A stretch of DNA of 64,000 bases from Melieria omissa (Eukaryota > Arthropoda > Insecta > Diptera > Ulidiidae). This document shows, one piece after another, positions 21,056-31,902 of the stretch (position 1 is its first letter; the number at the start of each line of letters is the position of its first letter). Location of the stretch: assembly GCA_963971225.1 (NCBI GenBank), contig OZ020269.1:39887264-39951263 (forward strand), read 5' to 3'. The position numbers were made by a program, and so were the translations under genes. Below the pieces are notes generated by a model that was not told where the DNA came from, did no database searches, and saw only the letters and a list, made by a program, of their open reading frames with translations.

Positions 21056-23587
21056 TTATTTGCCAACAATTATTTTCAATTTTCGTTCTTTCGAACTTCC
21101 TTTTTGCACAGCCCACATGCAGTGTTTTCGTAGAAGAACTAAAATAAGAAAATCTAAAATTTGGACTCTATGGTTACAGCACTCACCATGGAACCATTCA
21201 GGTGTAGCATTTTTACAAGATTGTAAAACGTGTGCTTTAATACCAATTTTTTCAGGTTCTGCTTCGAAGATTTTATGAAAAATTAAAATATGTTTTATGC
21301 ATACATTCATTAGGGAATTGGAAGGAGCAAAAAGATCACCAAAATCAGAAATTGACTGATAATTTTTGTGAAAAATAAAAATTTCACTTGGAGCAGTCAA
21401 AACTTCATCCCTTCTTCTCAATTCGTCACCGCATTTTTCACAATTTAATTTAGGAATGATTTTGTACGCTAAGTATCCAACAAAATACCTCATGGAAACC
21501 AGCTCTAAGTTAATATCTTTCGGATTACAAAAGGTGTCACCTACAAAATACGCCTTGTGCATCTCATTACTTAGATCAAGATTTTCCAGGATTTCATTGT
21601 CATTATCATCGCCATTAGTCTGCAAAACATCCTCATTAAAAGAAACGCTTGAAATTAAATTAGTCATTGAATCTTGCGTCTCTTCACAATTGGTAGACGA
21701 GCTAAACTTTATTATTTTAAAGGCTAATAACCTGGCTAAGATATTATTAAGTTCGGCTACAGAGGGGTTACAGTTATTACCTCCTTTTTGCCTTAACACA
21801 GCAAACGTATTCTCCAACTTGTCCTGGTTAAAGGCCTTTGTCATAATAAAAAACTTGTCCGAATTATTTTTTAATATTTCATCTACAAGTAGAAGGACCG
21901 ATTTTAAGGATAGTTTCATGCCATCTAGGAAGAAAACTCGTTTTTTTTCATCAACAAATTTCACTTCCTCTAGATAATATAAAAATGTTTGAATAAATGT
22001 GTACGATTCTTTCTTAATCTGAAGAGCAGATCGGTAGCAGTTATCTGCATACAAAGATCCACTATTCATGCAATCAAATATTTGATCAGTTTTTGCTATA
22101 AAATCAGCTGTGGATAACGCTACCTCTTGTGAGATTTTTTTAAATCCACTTATGTCTGAAATTGTTCTGATAGCAGCTTCAACTGTTTTACTGAACACTT
22201 GCGTGGCAAATTTAACACGCATTTTTTCAAATGAATTTGGAAATATGTGTTGTCTAGTTAATTTTGGGCACATTTTGGTTTTACAATTTTCTTCCCTCTC
22301 CCAAAGCTCTTGAACTACTGTAAAGCTAACTAAACCATCAGGCGTTTTCAAGTCGCATTTAAGCCAACCATTTCGCAATGACTTGATTAAATGTGGGAAA
22401 TCGAACATGCAATAAATTTTTTGATTTTGAAATTGAAAGTATGGTTTCTCTATACATACGCCTAAGTCGGAGAAACACTTTCTATTAGAAGACCCCTGAT
22501 CACAAACCAAAACGTTCACTACTATACCAAAATTGCTTAAAATTTTAAGATTTTCTTTAATTATTTTGCACAACGTATCTGCTGTTAATCCATTCTCTGA
22601 CACAAAATAGTTTAAAATTGAACACCAACTCGAGAACATGGACTTCAACATAAATACACATACTTGCTTACCAATTTTTTTTGTTCTTTCGAAGCCTGTG
22701 CATTCAAATCCGTCAATTAAATCTAGTTTTTGATTGTATCGTAATTCTCTACGTATTGCCATTTCGTCCATTAAAAGAACCATATTATTTTCATTTTTTT
22801 CCTCCAACTCTAAGCACATCTTTTTAATGAATTCAAAAGCCACATTGTTGATACCGGGCTGAAGGAACTTTATTGGAGCCCACCGATTTAAGGTGCTGAT
22901 ATGTGGCAAATTGAAATTTAACTTATCTCTTAGGAAAGAATATGTTGATTGTGAAATATAAAAAATATTTTGCGCTAAATATTTCACTTCGTCAGAATAT
23001 TCTTTTGGCCGGGTGCTAAGTAAAAGTTTACAAAATGTTTTGGATTCCAAGTTGATATGTTTTAAAGAATCAATTGAATTTTTTAAAGTCTTTGAACAAC
23101 AATTCTTGGATTTTAAAATAAAGCGCTTTTCTTTTCGCAATTTTTCGTTAATTTTTTTGAATTTTTTTAATAGGTCGCTGTATTTCTTTTTGTAATAATG
23201 GGTTATTTTGACGTTTTTTTCGCAATTACTGCATACTATGTCATCATAACGTGGTCGTTTCAATGAAGAATCTGGTTCTAAAAATTCTTCATCCGAAATC
23301 TCATGATCTTCGTCTAAGTTTAAGGTTGGAATCGCATCCTTTTTTAGAAACCTTTTTCCTACATAAGTACTGGAGAAATGATTTTCACAAATATACAGTT
23401 TTCGGTTATAGTCGTCATAAGATATATTGCATTTTTCGCGCCAAATTTGGCCAAACACGAAATCAGCAGCGGGGAATCTAAATAATCTAAGATTCTCGCA
23501 TTGTCGTCTCGATTTGTTGCAACTGCGAACACAACATTGAATTCCAGACGTTGAGGAATTTCTATTTGTCTTTATATTTGTAGCCAT
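21056..23587 (-). CDS. THAP-domain P-superfamily transposase (P element / THAP9-like)
   Basis: This 843-residue open frame starts at the ATG 23587-23585. Upstream in-frame codons to 23671 run into an inserted MITE and are not native, so I place the start here. Residues ~18-90 form a THAP zinc finger: CCVRSC, FRFPA, IWREKC, C-ENH and the terminal DAIPTLN box. A lysine-rich coiled-coil-like stretch follows. The catalytic part shows LLMDEMAIRREL, then VCDQGSSNRKCF, then MFDFPHLIKSLRNGW, the acidic residues expected of an RNase H-like P transposase; these would cut and join DNA at TIRs. The length compares with 751 residues in the P element and ~900 in THAP9. No internal stop or frameshift is visible, unlike nearly every other element gene in the window. 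Introns are not apparent. Confidence 0.88.
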   Translation of the reverse strand: MATNIKTNRNSSTSGIQCCVRSCNKSRRQCENLRLFRFPAADFVFGQIWREKCNISYDDYNRKLYICENHFSSTYVGKRFLKKDAIPTLNLDEDHEISDEEFLEPDSSLKRPRYDDIVCSNCEKNVKITHYYKKKYSDLLKKFKKINEKLRKEKRFILKSKNCCSKTLKNSIDSLKHINLESKTFCKLLLSTRPKEYSDEVKYLAQNIFYISQSTYSFLRDKLNFNLPHISTLNRWAPIKFLQPGINNVAFEFIKKMCLELEEKNENNMVLLMDEMAIRRELRYNQKLDLIDGFECTGFERTKKIGKQVCVFMLKSMFSSWCSILNYFVSENGLTADTLCKIIKENLKILSNFGIVVNVLVCDQGSSNRKCFSDLGVCIEKPYFQFQNQKIYCMFDFPHLIKSLRNGWLKCDLKTPDGLVSFTVVQELWEREENCKTKMCPKLTRQHIFPNSFEKMRVKFATQVFSKTVEAAIRTISDISGFKKISQEVALSTADFIAKTDQIFDCMNSGSLYADNCYRSALQIKKESYTFIQTFLYYLEEVKFVDEKKRVFFLDGMKLSLKSVLLLVDEILKNNSDKFFIMTKAFNQDKLENTFAVLRQKGGNNCNPSVAELNNILARLLAFKIIKFSSSTNCEETQDSMTNLISSVSFNEDVLQTNGDDNDNEILENLDLSNEMHKAYFVGDTFCNPKDINLELVSMRYFVGYLAYKIIPKLNCEKCGDELRRRDEVLTAPSEIFIFHKNYQSISDFGDLFAPSNSLMNVCIKHILIFHKIFEAEPEKIGIKAHVLQSCKNATPEWFHGECCNHRVQILDFLILVLLRKHCMWAVQKGSSKERKLKIIVGK

Positions 23588-23630
23588 ATTGTAACAAGCC
23601 GAAACACAAAATAGAATTACAATGTTGGAC

Positions 23631-23878
23631 CAAGCCCGTAGACAGGATTTTTTTTCGGGGGGGTTACTCAAATCAAAACCCGACAGCTGACTGAAAACAA
23701 GCTTCCAAGCAAAATTAAATTACTAATTTAACTTAATTAGGCACTTGGGCTCAATGTAAACGTAGCCATGCATGGTGTGATTAGTAACTAGTTTAGAATA
23801 TTATAAATTAAAACAATGTTCTAACATTTCGGGGGGTCAGAACCCCCTAACCCCCCTCCCCCCCTAGCTACGGCCCTG
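23631..23878. mobile_element. hAT-type MITE inserted 43 bp upstream of the P-like transposase ATG
   Basis: Ends are CAAGCCCGTAGACAGG and CCTAGCTACGGCCCTG, and the 8-bp TSD TGTTGGAC is perfect (23623-23630 and 23879-23886). The homologous site in the copy at 43400-43425 lacks it, which confirms the boundaries. It is 248 bp and non-coding, with G/C runs next to its ends. Confidence 0.9.
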
Positions 23879-23923
23879 TGTTGGACAATGGCGTTAAAAT
23901 ACTTCTTAAAAAAATTCAAAATT

Positions 23924-24270
23924 GGTATCAACCACGTCAAAATATAAACAAATAATTTTACTTGGAATGCGCCACGTAAAAATATTTATAGAAATTTCAA
24001 ATTGGATTCAACCACGTCAAAAAAAACCGCTGCAAAAGGTTCAAAATTGGTATCAACCACGTCAAAATATAAACAAATGATTTTACTTGGAACTCGCCAC
24101 GTAAAAATATTTGTGAAAATTTCAAATTGGATTCAACCACGTCAAAAAAAAACCGCTGCAAAAGGTTCAAAATTGGTATCAACCACGTTAAAATATAAAC
24201 AAATGATTTTACTTGGAACTCGCCACGTAAAAATATTTGTGAAAATTTCAAATTGGATTCAACCACGTCT
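23924..24270. repeat. Tandem repeat, ~125-bp unit, nearly three copies, upstream of P-like transposase
   Basis: GGTATCAACCACGTC recurs at 23924, 24049 and 24175. Within each unit CGCCACGTAAAAATATTT also recurs. Similar single units occur in the relatives at 39310-39400 and 43130-43270. Short frames on both strands through it are by-products of the repeat. Confidence 0.85.
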
Positions 24271-24746
24271 AAATATTTGCAGGTTTTAAAAATCAATCAA
24301 AGCGCAGCATTTGAGCAAACAAATACACAACAAAGCTTCGATTGATAGTGACATTACAGCAAAACCAAAAAAGCATACACACAATAAACGACAACAACAA
24401 AAACATTCGCGAATCCCGAGTCATCTTCGTTGAAACGATGATGACGATGCCTTCGTTCGTTGTTTGTTTTTTGCTTGCGCTTCGGCAAACAAGATCAAGA
24501 AACATGCATGCAAAAAATGATTGAGCGAACACTACGCTGCAACAACCACCACTTCAATTTAGACGAGTGAAGCCGTTGCGAACAATAACATAGCTTTTTG
24601 CTGTTGTCCTACGCAAATCTAACAGAAAATGTTATGAACCTAACATTTTCAAATGCCTACGCTTCGCTCTTCCCGCTCGCATCAGAGCAACCGAAAACAC
24701 TTTTGTGCCCACATGCGCGTTCTATATTACTTCATATTCTTTGATG

Positions 24747-25638
24747 TATAATTTATATAGTTTTCGATCAAAATGAAATCACGTTTTGATTTTTGTTGTT
24801 GAATTTATATTTTCTTATCAAATAAACCAATGAATTGTTCATAAAATTAAAAAAACGAAAAAAAAGTTTCATGCATTTTTACTCCTTTGCGGACCATTGT
24901 ACGATATATCGTACAAAATTGATGAAGCTGTTATTCTCAACCAAAATTATTTTTTTGATATTTTCTTGAATTTTATTGCTAAAATGTTCAATGAGAGTCA
25001 ATATTTTGAAAAAAAAATTGTATCTCAAGAAATGCGGAAATTTACCGGAAATCGAAAAACAATCGAATCGATTCAGAGCTTCCGGTTACGGACGCGACAA
25101 ATTTTAAACACCCATAAAATTGTTTTCCGATTTTGCCGGGAACCAATTATTATATTTTCCTAACGGGAACAACGCACCTATTTAAAAACTGACAGCTACT
25201 TGCATTTGAAAAGTTTGTCCACTAATGGCAACAACTAATAAGGTTTTTTGGGCACGGACGCGACAATAGGATACAGGAAGAAGCAAACTAAAAAAACTTC
25301 CGTTCTTCGAACTCCACTTTCTCTCGCTTTCTCTAATACATAAGATTGTTGTTAGTAGAAAACTTTTGCATTACAAGAAAAATATAATATTACTTGAATA
25401 AGATAAAAACGCAAAGACAAAATGTGCATGTAATTCGTCAAAAGGCTCAGAAAATTTTTTTTTTCTTTTACAGTAGTATATTTCGGTCAAAAATTAAAAA
25501 AAATTAAAAATTCTTTTACATTTATAAAATATAGATATTTAAGCTGTATTATTGGATAATAAAAAGTTTTTCTGACCAATTTGAATTTTTCACTTGTGGT
25601 GGACCTATGGGTGAAATATCACCCGAACGTCGCACACT
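24747..25638. other. Intronic sequence, no gene
   Basis: Contains the second 20-bp palindrome (24897-24916) and two more ACGGACGCGACA motifs (25088-25099 and 25254-25265). GGGTGAAATATCACCC lies at 25609-25624. Nothing coding was seen. Confidence 0.5.
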
Positions 25639-27058
25639 GTGTGAAATGGTCAATCTAGCGGAACTAAATTAATAACTCTTGAATGCGTAAAGATATCGTG
25701 GTGAAATTTTGTACAGATACTGCTGGTGTTTCACCTGAGAACTGGCATGAATATGGGCATGGTCGGCCTACTTTCAAGTAGGGTTGCCATCTATATATAT
25801 AAAAGAAAGTGGATGTATGTGTGTAAGCACATCACGCTCAAACCGACCGGCCGATTTCCATGGAGGTTTTTTTGTTGAATTAGTATTGAGTCAGTTCAGG
25901 TTCGTGCGAAAAGAAATTTCCGGAAAATCTATTGGAAAAGTCGGAAAATCCCTGCCATATTGCCGTGAATTCTGAACATTTTCAGACGATAACTTTGGAA
26001 CCATTAGTCAAACATCAATGAAATTCACTAAGAAGTTACTATTAAGTCATGTCCTTCGACAGGGCGAATTTGGCGAGCATTGGACGAGAGGGCGTGGCAC
26101 CATCCATACAAGCTTCGAAATTTTCAGGTGCACAGTATTGAAATTTAGTATGGCGTCGTCCCATAGATGAGTCATTCTACTGGTAAGATTTAATGGGCGT
26201 TGGACAAAGGGCGTGGCACATTTTTGTGACCCAAATATTTCACTGAACTTGAACTGAAACTTTGTACGAACCCACCATTTTTTCTTTCGGCAGAGAACAG
26301 TGTGGGAGTATTGAATAAGGGGGCGTGGCACCGCCCATATAATTTAAATCTGTTCAAGCGCAGTCCATTTCTTTACTGAAACTTAGCAGCAACATTGCTG
26401 ATTTGTGGGCCTCGATTGCGTTAATCAGTAGCTCCTCCTCTTCCTTTAGTTGGTTTTTTCGTCAATTTGCATCGCCTTCATTATAAAAAACAACAGTCAG
26501 ATAGCTCACAGCAGAAGCCATACTAAATTTCAATGCTGTGCACCTTACAATTTCGAAGATACTCCATTATTAAGGTTTGGCTTGTATGGGTGGTGCCACG
26601 CCCCCTCGTCCAATACTCGCCCAATTCGCCCTGTCGAAGGACATGACTTAATCGTAACTTCTTAGTAAATTTCATTGATGTCTGACTAATGGTTCCAAAG
26701 TTATCGTCTGAAAATTTTCAGAATTCACGGCAATATGGCAGGGATTTTCCGACCTTTCCAATAGATTTTCCGGAAATTTCTTTTCGCACGAACCTGAACT
26801 GACTCAATAGTAATTCAACAAAAACAACTTCATGGAAATCGGCCGGTCCGTTTGAGCGTGATGCGCTTACATACATACATCCACTTTCTTTTATATATAT
26901 AGATGGCAACCCTACTTGAAAGTAGGCGGACCATGCCCATATGCATACCAGTTCTCAGGTGAAACACCCGCAGTATCTGTACAAAATTTCACGACGATAT
27001 CGTTACGCATTCAAGAGTTATTAATTTAGTTCCGCTAGATTGAACATTTCGCACACGC
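25639..27058. repeat. Foldback element with ~0.5-kb inverted arms
   Basis: The left arm (about 25639-26151) and right arm (about 26517-27058) are near-complementary over their whole length. Both include TCAATCTAGCGGAACTAAAT, the TATATA-AAAGAAAGTGGATGTATG block, GTTATCGTCTGAAAAT and CATGTCCTTCGACAGGGCGAAT. The ~365-bp loop contains further GGGCGTGGCAC motifs. Short matching frames in the arms are mirror images, not genes. The TATATATATAAAA...CACGCTCAAAC block resembles ends of some insect Helitron-like repeats, which is an alternative origin. Confidence 0.8.
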
Positions 27059-27866
27059 GCGGGTAGCGTGGAGAGACCAAGCAAAAAAAAAAACTTTGTA
27101 TGAGTGGGGCAAATATGGGCAGCCAAATTTAACTGAATCTTCAAAAACATGAACCAAAGCAGTTATTAAGAGACATTTTAAATCGGATACACGCGGCTAC
27201 ATTTTGTAATCTCAAAGCAAAATCACAACATTTGAAAAATTTTTATATGTCCGAATAAATTGCTCTGTAACCACTAATAATATACATAACGGTATTCAAG
27301 TTTACCTGATAAGGTGACGAAAAAGGTGCTGATAGCTAATAACAGAGTTTGTATATGCGCGTTCGCCGTGATAATCTCGAATTACATCTAAATCACAAGT
27401 GACTCACAAATTTCAACAATTTTCTTTAATACAAATAGCTGCACATTCAATATGATCGTTCGCGATGTGATTTTGCCAAACAGAAAATACTACGAGAATC
27501 GAATCCCTCAATGTGTTAGCTAATTTTGAATTATTAAATTTTTTTTTTTTTGACATTCGAATTTTTGAATAAAGTTCCGCTAGATATGCAAAATTACACA
27601 GTGTGCGTCGCCCACGTAACTTTTTTGTAATCACCGTTATAATCAAATCAAAAATCAAATCATAATCAAATAATCAATATGTTGTAGATAAATTCTAAAA
27701 CTTATATTGGTTTGCTACAAATACAAGAAGCCTTAATCATTTTGATAAATATATAGGAAAGTTATAGCATCTCAAAGTTGAAAATGGGTGAAAAATCACC
27801 CGAACGACGGATTAGGGTTAATTCATTTTAAATTTAAATATAAAAGTGAAATCACAAAATTATTAA
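27059..27866. other. Intronic sequence, no gene
   Basis: GTTCCGCTAGAT...ACACAGTGTGCG at about 27571-27607 resembles the outer end of the foldback at 25639-27058. GGGTGAAAAATCACCC lies at 27786-27801. Nothing coding was seen. Confidence 0.5.
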
Positions 27867-28225
27867 ATGTTTTATATTTCGTTGTGAAGGGAATTTCACA
27901 GGCTACAATATGGTAACAAATTTATTTCACCTTTATTATAGATTTTTTCGAGAAAAAATCCGTTTTTTGTTTTTATAGAAATATTTTTTTGTTTTTATAT
28001 TTAATATTAACATTAAAAGAAAGGTATGAACAAGACCTTTCGTTTAATACCCATATCGTGTAAATCAGTTGGAGATTAATTGAGTTTTTTTGATAAAAAC
28101 TTTAAATTTTGACCCCGAGCCCCGCCTTTTGTGGACGTTTCCCAGGCAAAATTTTTAGTTTGTCAGATTCAGGTGCCAACTCTCTATATAAAAGCATACT
28201 CATTTTTTTCACGAGGGTTCGCTAT
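27867..28225 (-). repeat. Inverted second copy of the repeat split by BEL
   Basis: The reverse complement aligns to 10175-10383 joined to 16040-16130. This copy has no BEL insertion, so it serves as the empty-site control. Confidence 0.65.
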
Positions 28226-28235
28226 ACTGCATTTA

Positions 28236-28985
28236 TGCCATCAATGTTTCCATCACCTTCCTAAGGGCTTTGTGAAGAAAGTGATGGAAACTTTTGTGTA
28301 CATGTGATCTTGCATCATCTTTCAACACACGAACTCCAGTAACTTGTGGAACATACAGCTGTCTCATTTACTCCTATTAAAATTGAATTGACGCTGGCAG
28401 TCAGCACTGATGAAGAAGTTCATCACCACTGATGTGTAAACGCATCAGCGCTGATGTAAATATCACCAAAGAATATGAAGTAGTACGTGTATAGAACGCG
28501 CATGTGGGCACAAAAGTGTTTACGGCTGTTATGATGCGAGCGGGAAGAGCGAAGCGTAGGCATTTGAAAATGTTAAGTTCATAACATTTTCTGTTAGATT
28601 TGCGTAGAACAGGGTTGCCCAAAACCTTCTTATGGAAGACCCTGCCAGACGCGTCCCTGCAAGGACAGTGGCCATCATTTGATCAATCATATGACAATCA
28701 CATGTGATGAAATTTCGATCACAATCTCCATAATTTTTCCACTAGCAGTGTGAAAAATGTGATGGGTATTTTTGTGTCCATGTGATTCTGCATCACCTTC
28801 GTACACAGGCGATTTAAAACGTGGTCCAACATATAAGTAGTTGTCTCGCTCACTCTAATCAGCAATGATCAAATCACAATCACGTGTGATTAGTCACTGC
28901 TGATAAAATTTCTCTCATCAGTGATATCAAAAGGCATCACATTTGACGCATAAACCTATCACAGCTGATTGAAAATAAAAAAGCC
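28236..28985. repeat. Two diverged copies of a GATG/CATC-rich repeat around a P-like end
   Basis: 28236-28463 and about 28662-28985 share patterns such as GTGTxCATGTGATxxTGCATCA and CAGCxCTGATGxxxAA. They are separated by the P-like terminal segment at 28464-28609 and a short tail. No coding potential was seen. Boundaries are approximate. Confidence 0.4.
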
Positions 28986-29063
28986 TTGGCATTTTATTAT
29001 TTCATGTGTTTATTTTTATAAAAAAGGTTTTTTATTATTCAAATATCATTATTTACACAGTTA

Positions 29064-30334
29064 TCAGGTGTACAACTTTGCTTCCGCCGTTTTTTTCCAA
29101 AATTAAAAGCTTTATTGCGAAAAAGTGCTTACAGATGTATTATTCAAAGTATTGTCCGTCGCTAGCGACAACTTTCTCCCATCTTTCCGGCAATTTTCGG
29201 ATCCCGGCTCGAAAAAAGGAGTCCTCTTTTGACGCTATCCATGAAGCAATCAATTTTTCCAATTCTTCGAAGGATTGAAAATGTTGATCTGCCAGGCCGT
29301 GTGCCATCGAACGGAATAGGTGGAAGTCAGAAGGGGCGACATCTGGGGAATACGGCGGGTGGGGCAAGACTTCCCATTTCAGCGTTTCCCGGTACTTTTT
29401 GACCACTTTTGCGACGTGAGGCCGAGCATTGTCGTGTTGGAGGATGACTTTGTCATGTCGCTCTTGATATTGTGGCCGCTGTTCTTTTAGCGCGCGACTA
29501 AGGCGCATCAGTTGCGTTCTCCTGTGATGGTTTCACCCGGTTTTAAGAGCTCGTAGTAAATCACACCGAGCTGATCCCACCAAATACAAATCATAACCTT
29601 GGCGCCGTGAATATTCGGTTTTGCCTTCGACGAAGAAGCATGCCCGGGCTTTCCCCATGATTTTCTGCGTTTAGCATTATCGGATCGAACCCACTTTTCA
29701 TCACCGGTTACGATTCGATGTAAAAACCTCTTACGATTTTGTCTTTGAAGCAGTTGCTCACATACAAATAGACGGCGCTCGATGTCCCTCGGTTTCAACT
29801 CGTACGGCACCTAGTTTCCTTCTTTCTGAATCATGCCCAGGGCCTTGAGACGTTTTGAAATGGCTTGCTGACTCACTCCCTACGATTCGGCAAGCTCTTC
29901 TTGGGTTTGGCACGAATCTTCATCAAGCAATGCTTCTAGTTGTTTATCTTTGAAGGTTTTTTCTCTTCCACCACCATGTTTGTCTTCGACATCGAAATCA
30001 CCATTTTTAAAACGTTGAAACCACTCCCGACACGTTCTTTCACTCAGAGCAGCATCACCGTAAGTTTCTGAGAGCATTCGATGGGCTTCAGCTGCATTTT
30101 TTTCGAATTGTAACAGAAAAGTAAAACTTCCCGCAAATGGCGAGAATTGGGCACATAAACGGACATTTTCGAGCGTGAATAATACAAAAACAAGAACAAC
30201 TGTCACTGAAACGGCGATGACAAATCGTTAGGCACTGTCCACACTCACTTTAAAGGCATTACCATCTATGTATTTCAACCAGCCTCAGCCGGTACACCTA
30301 TCGGAAAACGGCGGAAGCAAAGTTGTACTCCTGA
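29064..30334 (-). mobile_element. mariner element
   Basis: TIRs are TCAGGTGTACAACTTTGCTTCCGCCG and its complement with one change. They are flanked by TA at 29062-29063 and 30335-30336. The 1271 bp length is standard for mariner. The single gene on the minus strand is broken. Confidence 0.95.
29140..30166 (-). pseudogene. mariner transposase (D,D34D), inactivated
   Basis: ATG at 30166 (SVYVPNSRHLREVLLF...), helix-turn-helix region with EEDSCQTQEELAES-like text, then catalytic segments TGDEKWV, HDNARPHVAKV and SPDVAPSDFHLF, the D,D34D signature. Damage: a slip in the A-run near 30103, TAG codons near 29879 and 29811, and a frameshift near 29510. The C-terminus ends at 29140 after LPERWEKVVASDGQYFE. 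Full length would be ~345 residues. Confidence 0.92.
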
Positions 30335-30353
30335 TATAATACGAACCAAAGTA

Positions 30354-30901
30354 TCAGGTGTACAAGTAGAAAACCGCCGTTTTCCACTGGGTGGTGCCAC
30401 CTTTGGAAATCGGTGAGAGAATTCCGATCAGAAACATCACATGGCAAGCTAAGATATCGGTTAACAACTCCACATCATCTCGCTTGTTTATTCTTATTGT
30501 CCATTTTTTTGTTGGTGCGTGAAGATGTCGAAATTTGAACCGAATAAGCGTCATTTGCGGGAGATTTTGCTTTTCGCGTTTCATTCGAAAAAATCTGCAG
30601 CTGAAGCGCGTCGAATGATTGTAGCAACTTATAGTGAGTCGTGTATCAGTGAAAGAACGTGTCGAGAATGGTTCGTGAAATTCAAAAATGGTGATTATGA
30701 CGTGAAAGACAAGGATCGGCCGGGTCCCGTGAAAAAGTTTGAAGATGCAGCTTTGGAGACTCTGTTGGATGAAGATTCTTGTCAGACGCAACAAGAACTC
30801 GCGGATTCTTTGGGTGTGACTCAGCAATCCATTTCCCTTCGCCTGAAAAGCTTGGGAATGATATTATGAAAAAAATGGCGGTTTTCTACTTGTACACCCA
30901 A
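30354..30901 (+). mobile_element. Second mariner, internally deleted (548 bp)
   Basis: TIRs are TCAGGTGTACAAGTAGAAAACCGCC and GGCGGTTTTCTACTTGTACACCCAA. TA flanks both sides (30352-30353 and 30902-30903). It starts only 19 bp after the first mariner and is a different subfamily judging by its TIR. Confidence 0.92.
30525..30869 (+). pseudogene. Truncated mariner transposase, DNA-binding half only
   Basis: MSKFEPNKRHLREILLF opens a paired-like helix-turn-helix region, and the frame ends after SLRLKSLGMIL with a TGA next to the right TIR. The whole catalytic domain is deleted. A product of 114 residues could still bind TIRs. Confidence 0.85.
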
Positions 30902-31354
30902 TAATTAAATTATTAAAAATTTTGCAAATGTAAGGAAATGAAATTGACCCTCAGTCCACGACATTTTTGAGGTAAGGAGCGCTAGCGCTGAACACAATCT
31001 GCAAAGATTCAATGAAAAGAACGCTAACATTAGGCAAACAATTCTTTTGATACGCTTCTCATCTATTTTTAATAAAATTTAGTTAACATATTTATTACAA
31101 AAATAATAAACAATTGTACTTATCTTTTATTAAATTTTCCACCGCTGACTTGTTTTTGACACACTTTTATTTCACTTTTAACAATTTGACAATTGTGTCA
31201 TGGGCGCAAGCGTCATAACGGCACGTGCCGTATGTACATATAGTGCCATCCCGTTTTCTCATACGGGGAAATTTTGTGTACTTGTGAAACTTCTTTTTCC
31301 CGCTTGCATGGAACATACTTAAAAATTTCCTTTGTAAATGTTTATGTGTTACGT

Positions 31355-31459
31355 AGTTTCAGCGAGAATTTTTGTAAATGCGTTGGAGTTTCGATCACAC
31401 GCGTCTGGCAGGGGTGTGATCGAAACTCCAACACATTTACAAAAATTCTCGCTGAAACT
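31355..31459. repeat. Near-perfect hairpin, 46-bp arms
   Basis: The left arm 31355-31400 and right arm 31414-31459 are complementary with a single G/T-type mismatch, around a 13-bp loop GCGTCTGGCAGGG. Part of the loop also occurs near 28640-28655 in inverted form (CCCTGCCAGACGCGT). Confidence 0.95.
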
Positions 31460-31902
31460 AAATAAATAAATAAAATAGGCGCCCATTGCTCCCAGGTTGC
31501 CCCCAGATGTGTCAAATATATCACCGACACCGATTTATTTTCTCCTCCGAATGTTTCTTCCAAACATACCTACCCGCTAACTCCAAGTCTTAAGGGGAAT
31601 GCCATACAAAATTGACCATTTTCTATGCCATTGGCTCCCACTTGTAGATGTAGTAGTTAAGTAAGCGAGAAAACATCATATCTCGGAAACTACTGAATCG
31701 ATTTCAATGATTTATTCAGCGATCACCAACATTCTTGAGTACAAAAAATACAAAATTAATTAAGGTTTAAAAATTCACCACCAGAGAGCGACTCCCATAC
31801 GATCGGATTTGTGACGTTGTCAACTTTTGGGTTTCTACAAAGCAAAAATCAAAATGTATTGCCGAAACCCCACTAACCTCCTTACTTTGAATATAATTGC
31901 AA

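Larger units (their letters stand above)
20502..24746 (-). mobile_element. P-superfamily DNA transposon, near-complete copy
   Basis: Terminal inverted repeats read CCAAAGAATATGAAGTA and its continuation ATATAGAACGCGCAT on both sides, at least 36 bp. The left extends ...CTCATAC and the right ...GTGGGCAC. Total length of ~4.2 kb and one transposase gene are as expected for autonomous P-type elements. No convincing TSD was seen. Its subterminal sequence recurs in the broken copies at 28464, 38938 and 40532-44220. A hAT MITE and a tandem repeat lie upstream of the gene. Confidence 0.8.

Noticed and set aside
23923..24290. A CRISPR-like array of repeats
   Set aside because: The ~125-bp units are contiguous without unique spacers, and the context is a eukaryotic transposon.
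24002..24296. Open frames on both strands over the ~125-bp tandem repeat
   Set aside because: They arise because the repeat unit happens to lack stops; there is no start context or conserved motif.
20502..24746. An 8-bp TSD for the P-like element
   Set aside because: The flanks ATAGATGT and TATAATTT do not match, so I left the exact boundary open.
25784..26909. Matching 63-codon frames (MPSIYIKESGCM...) on opposite strands
   Set aside because: They are the two arms of one foldback element, so the similarity is structural and not evidence of a gene.
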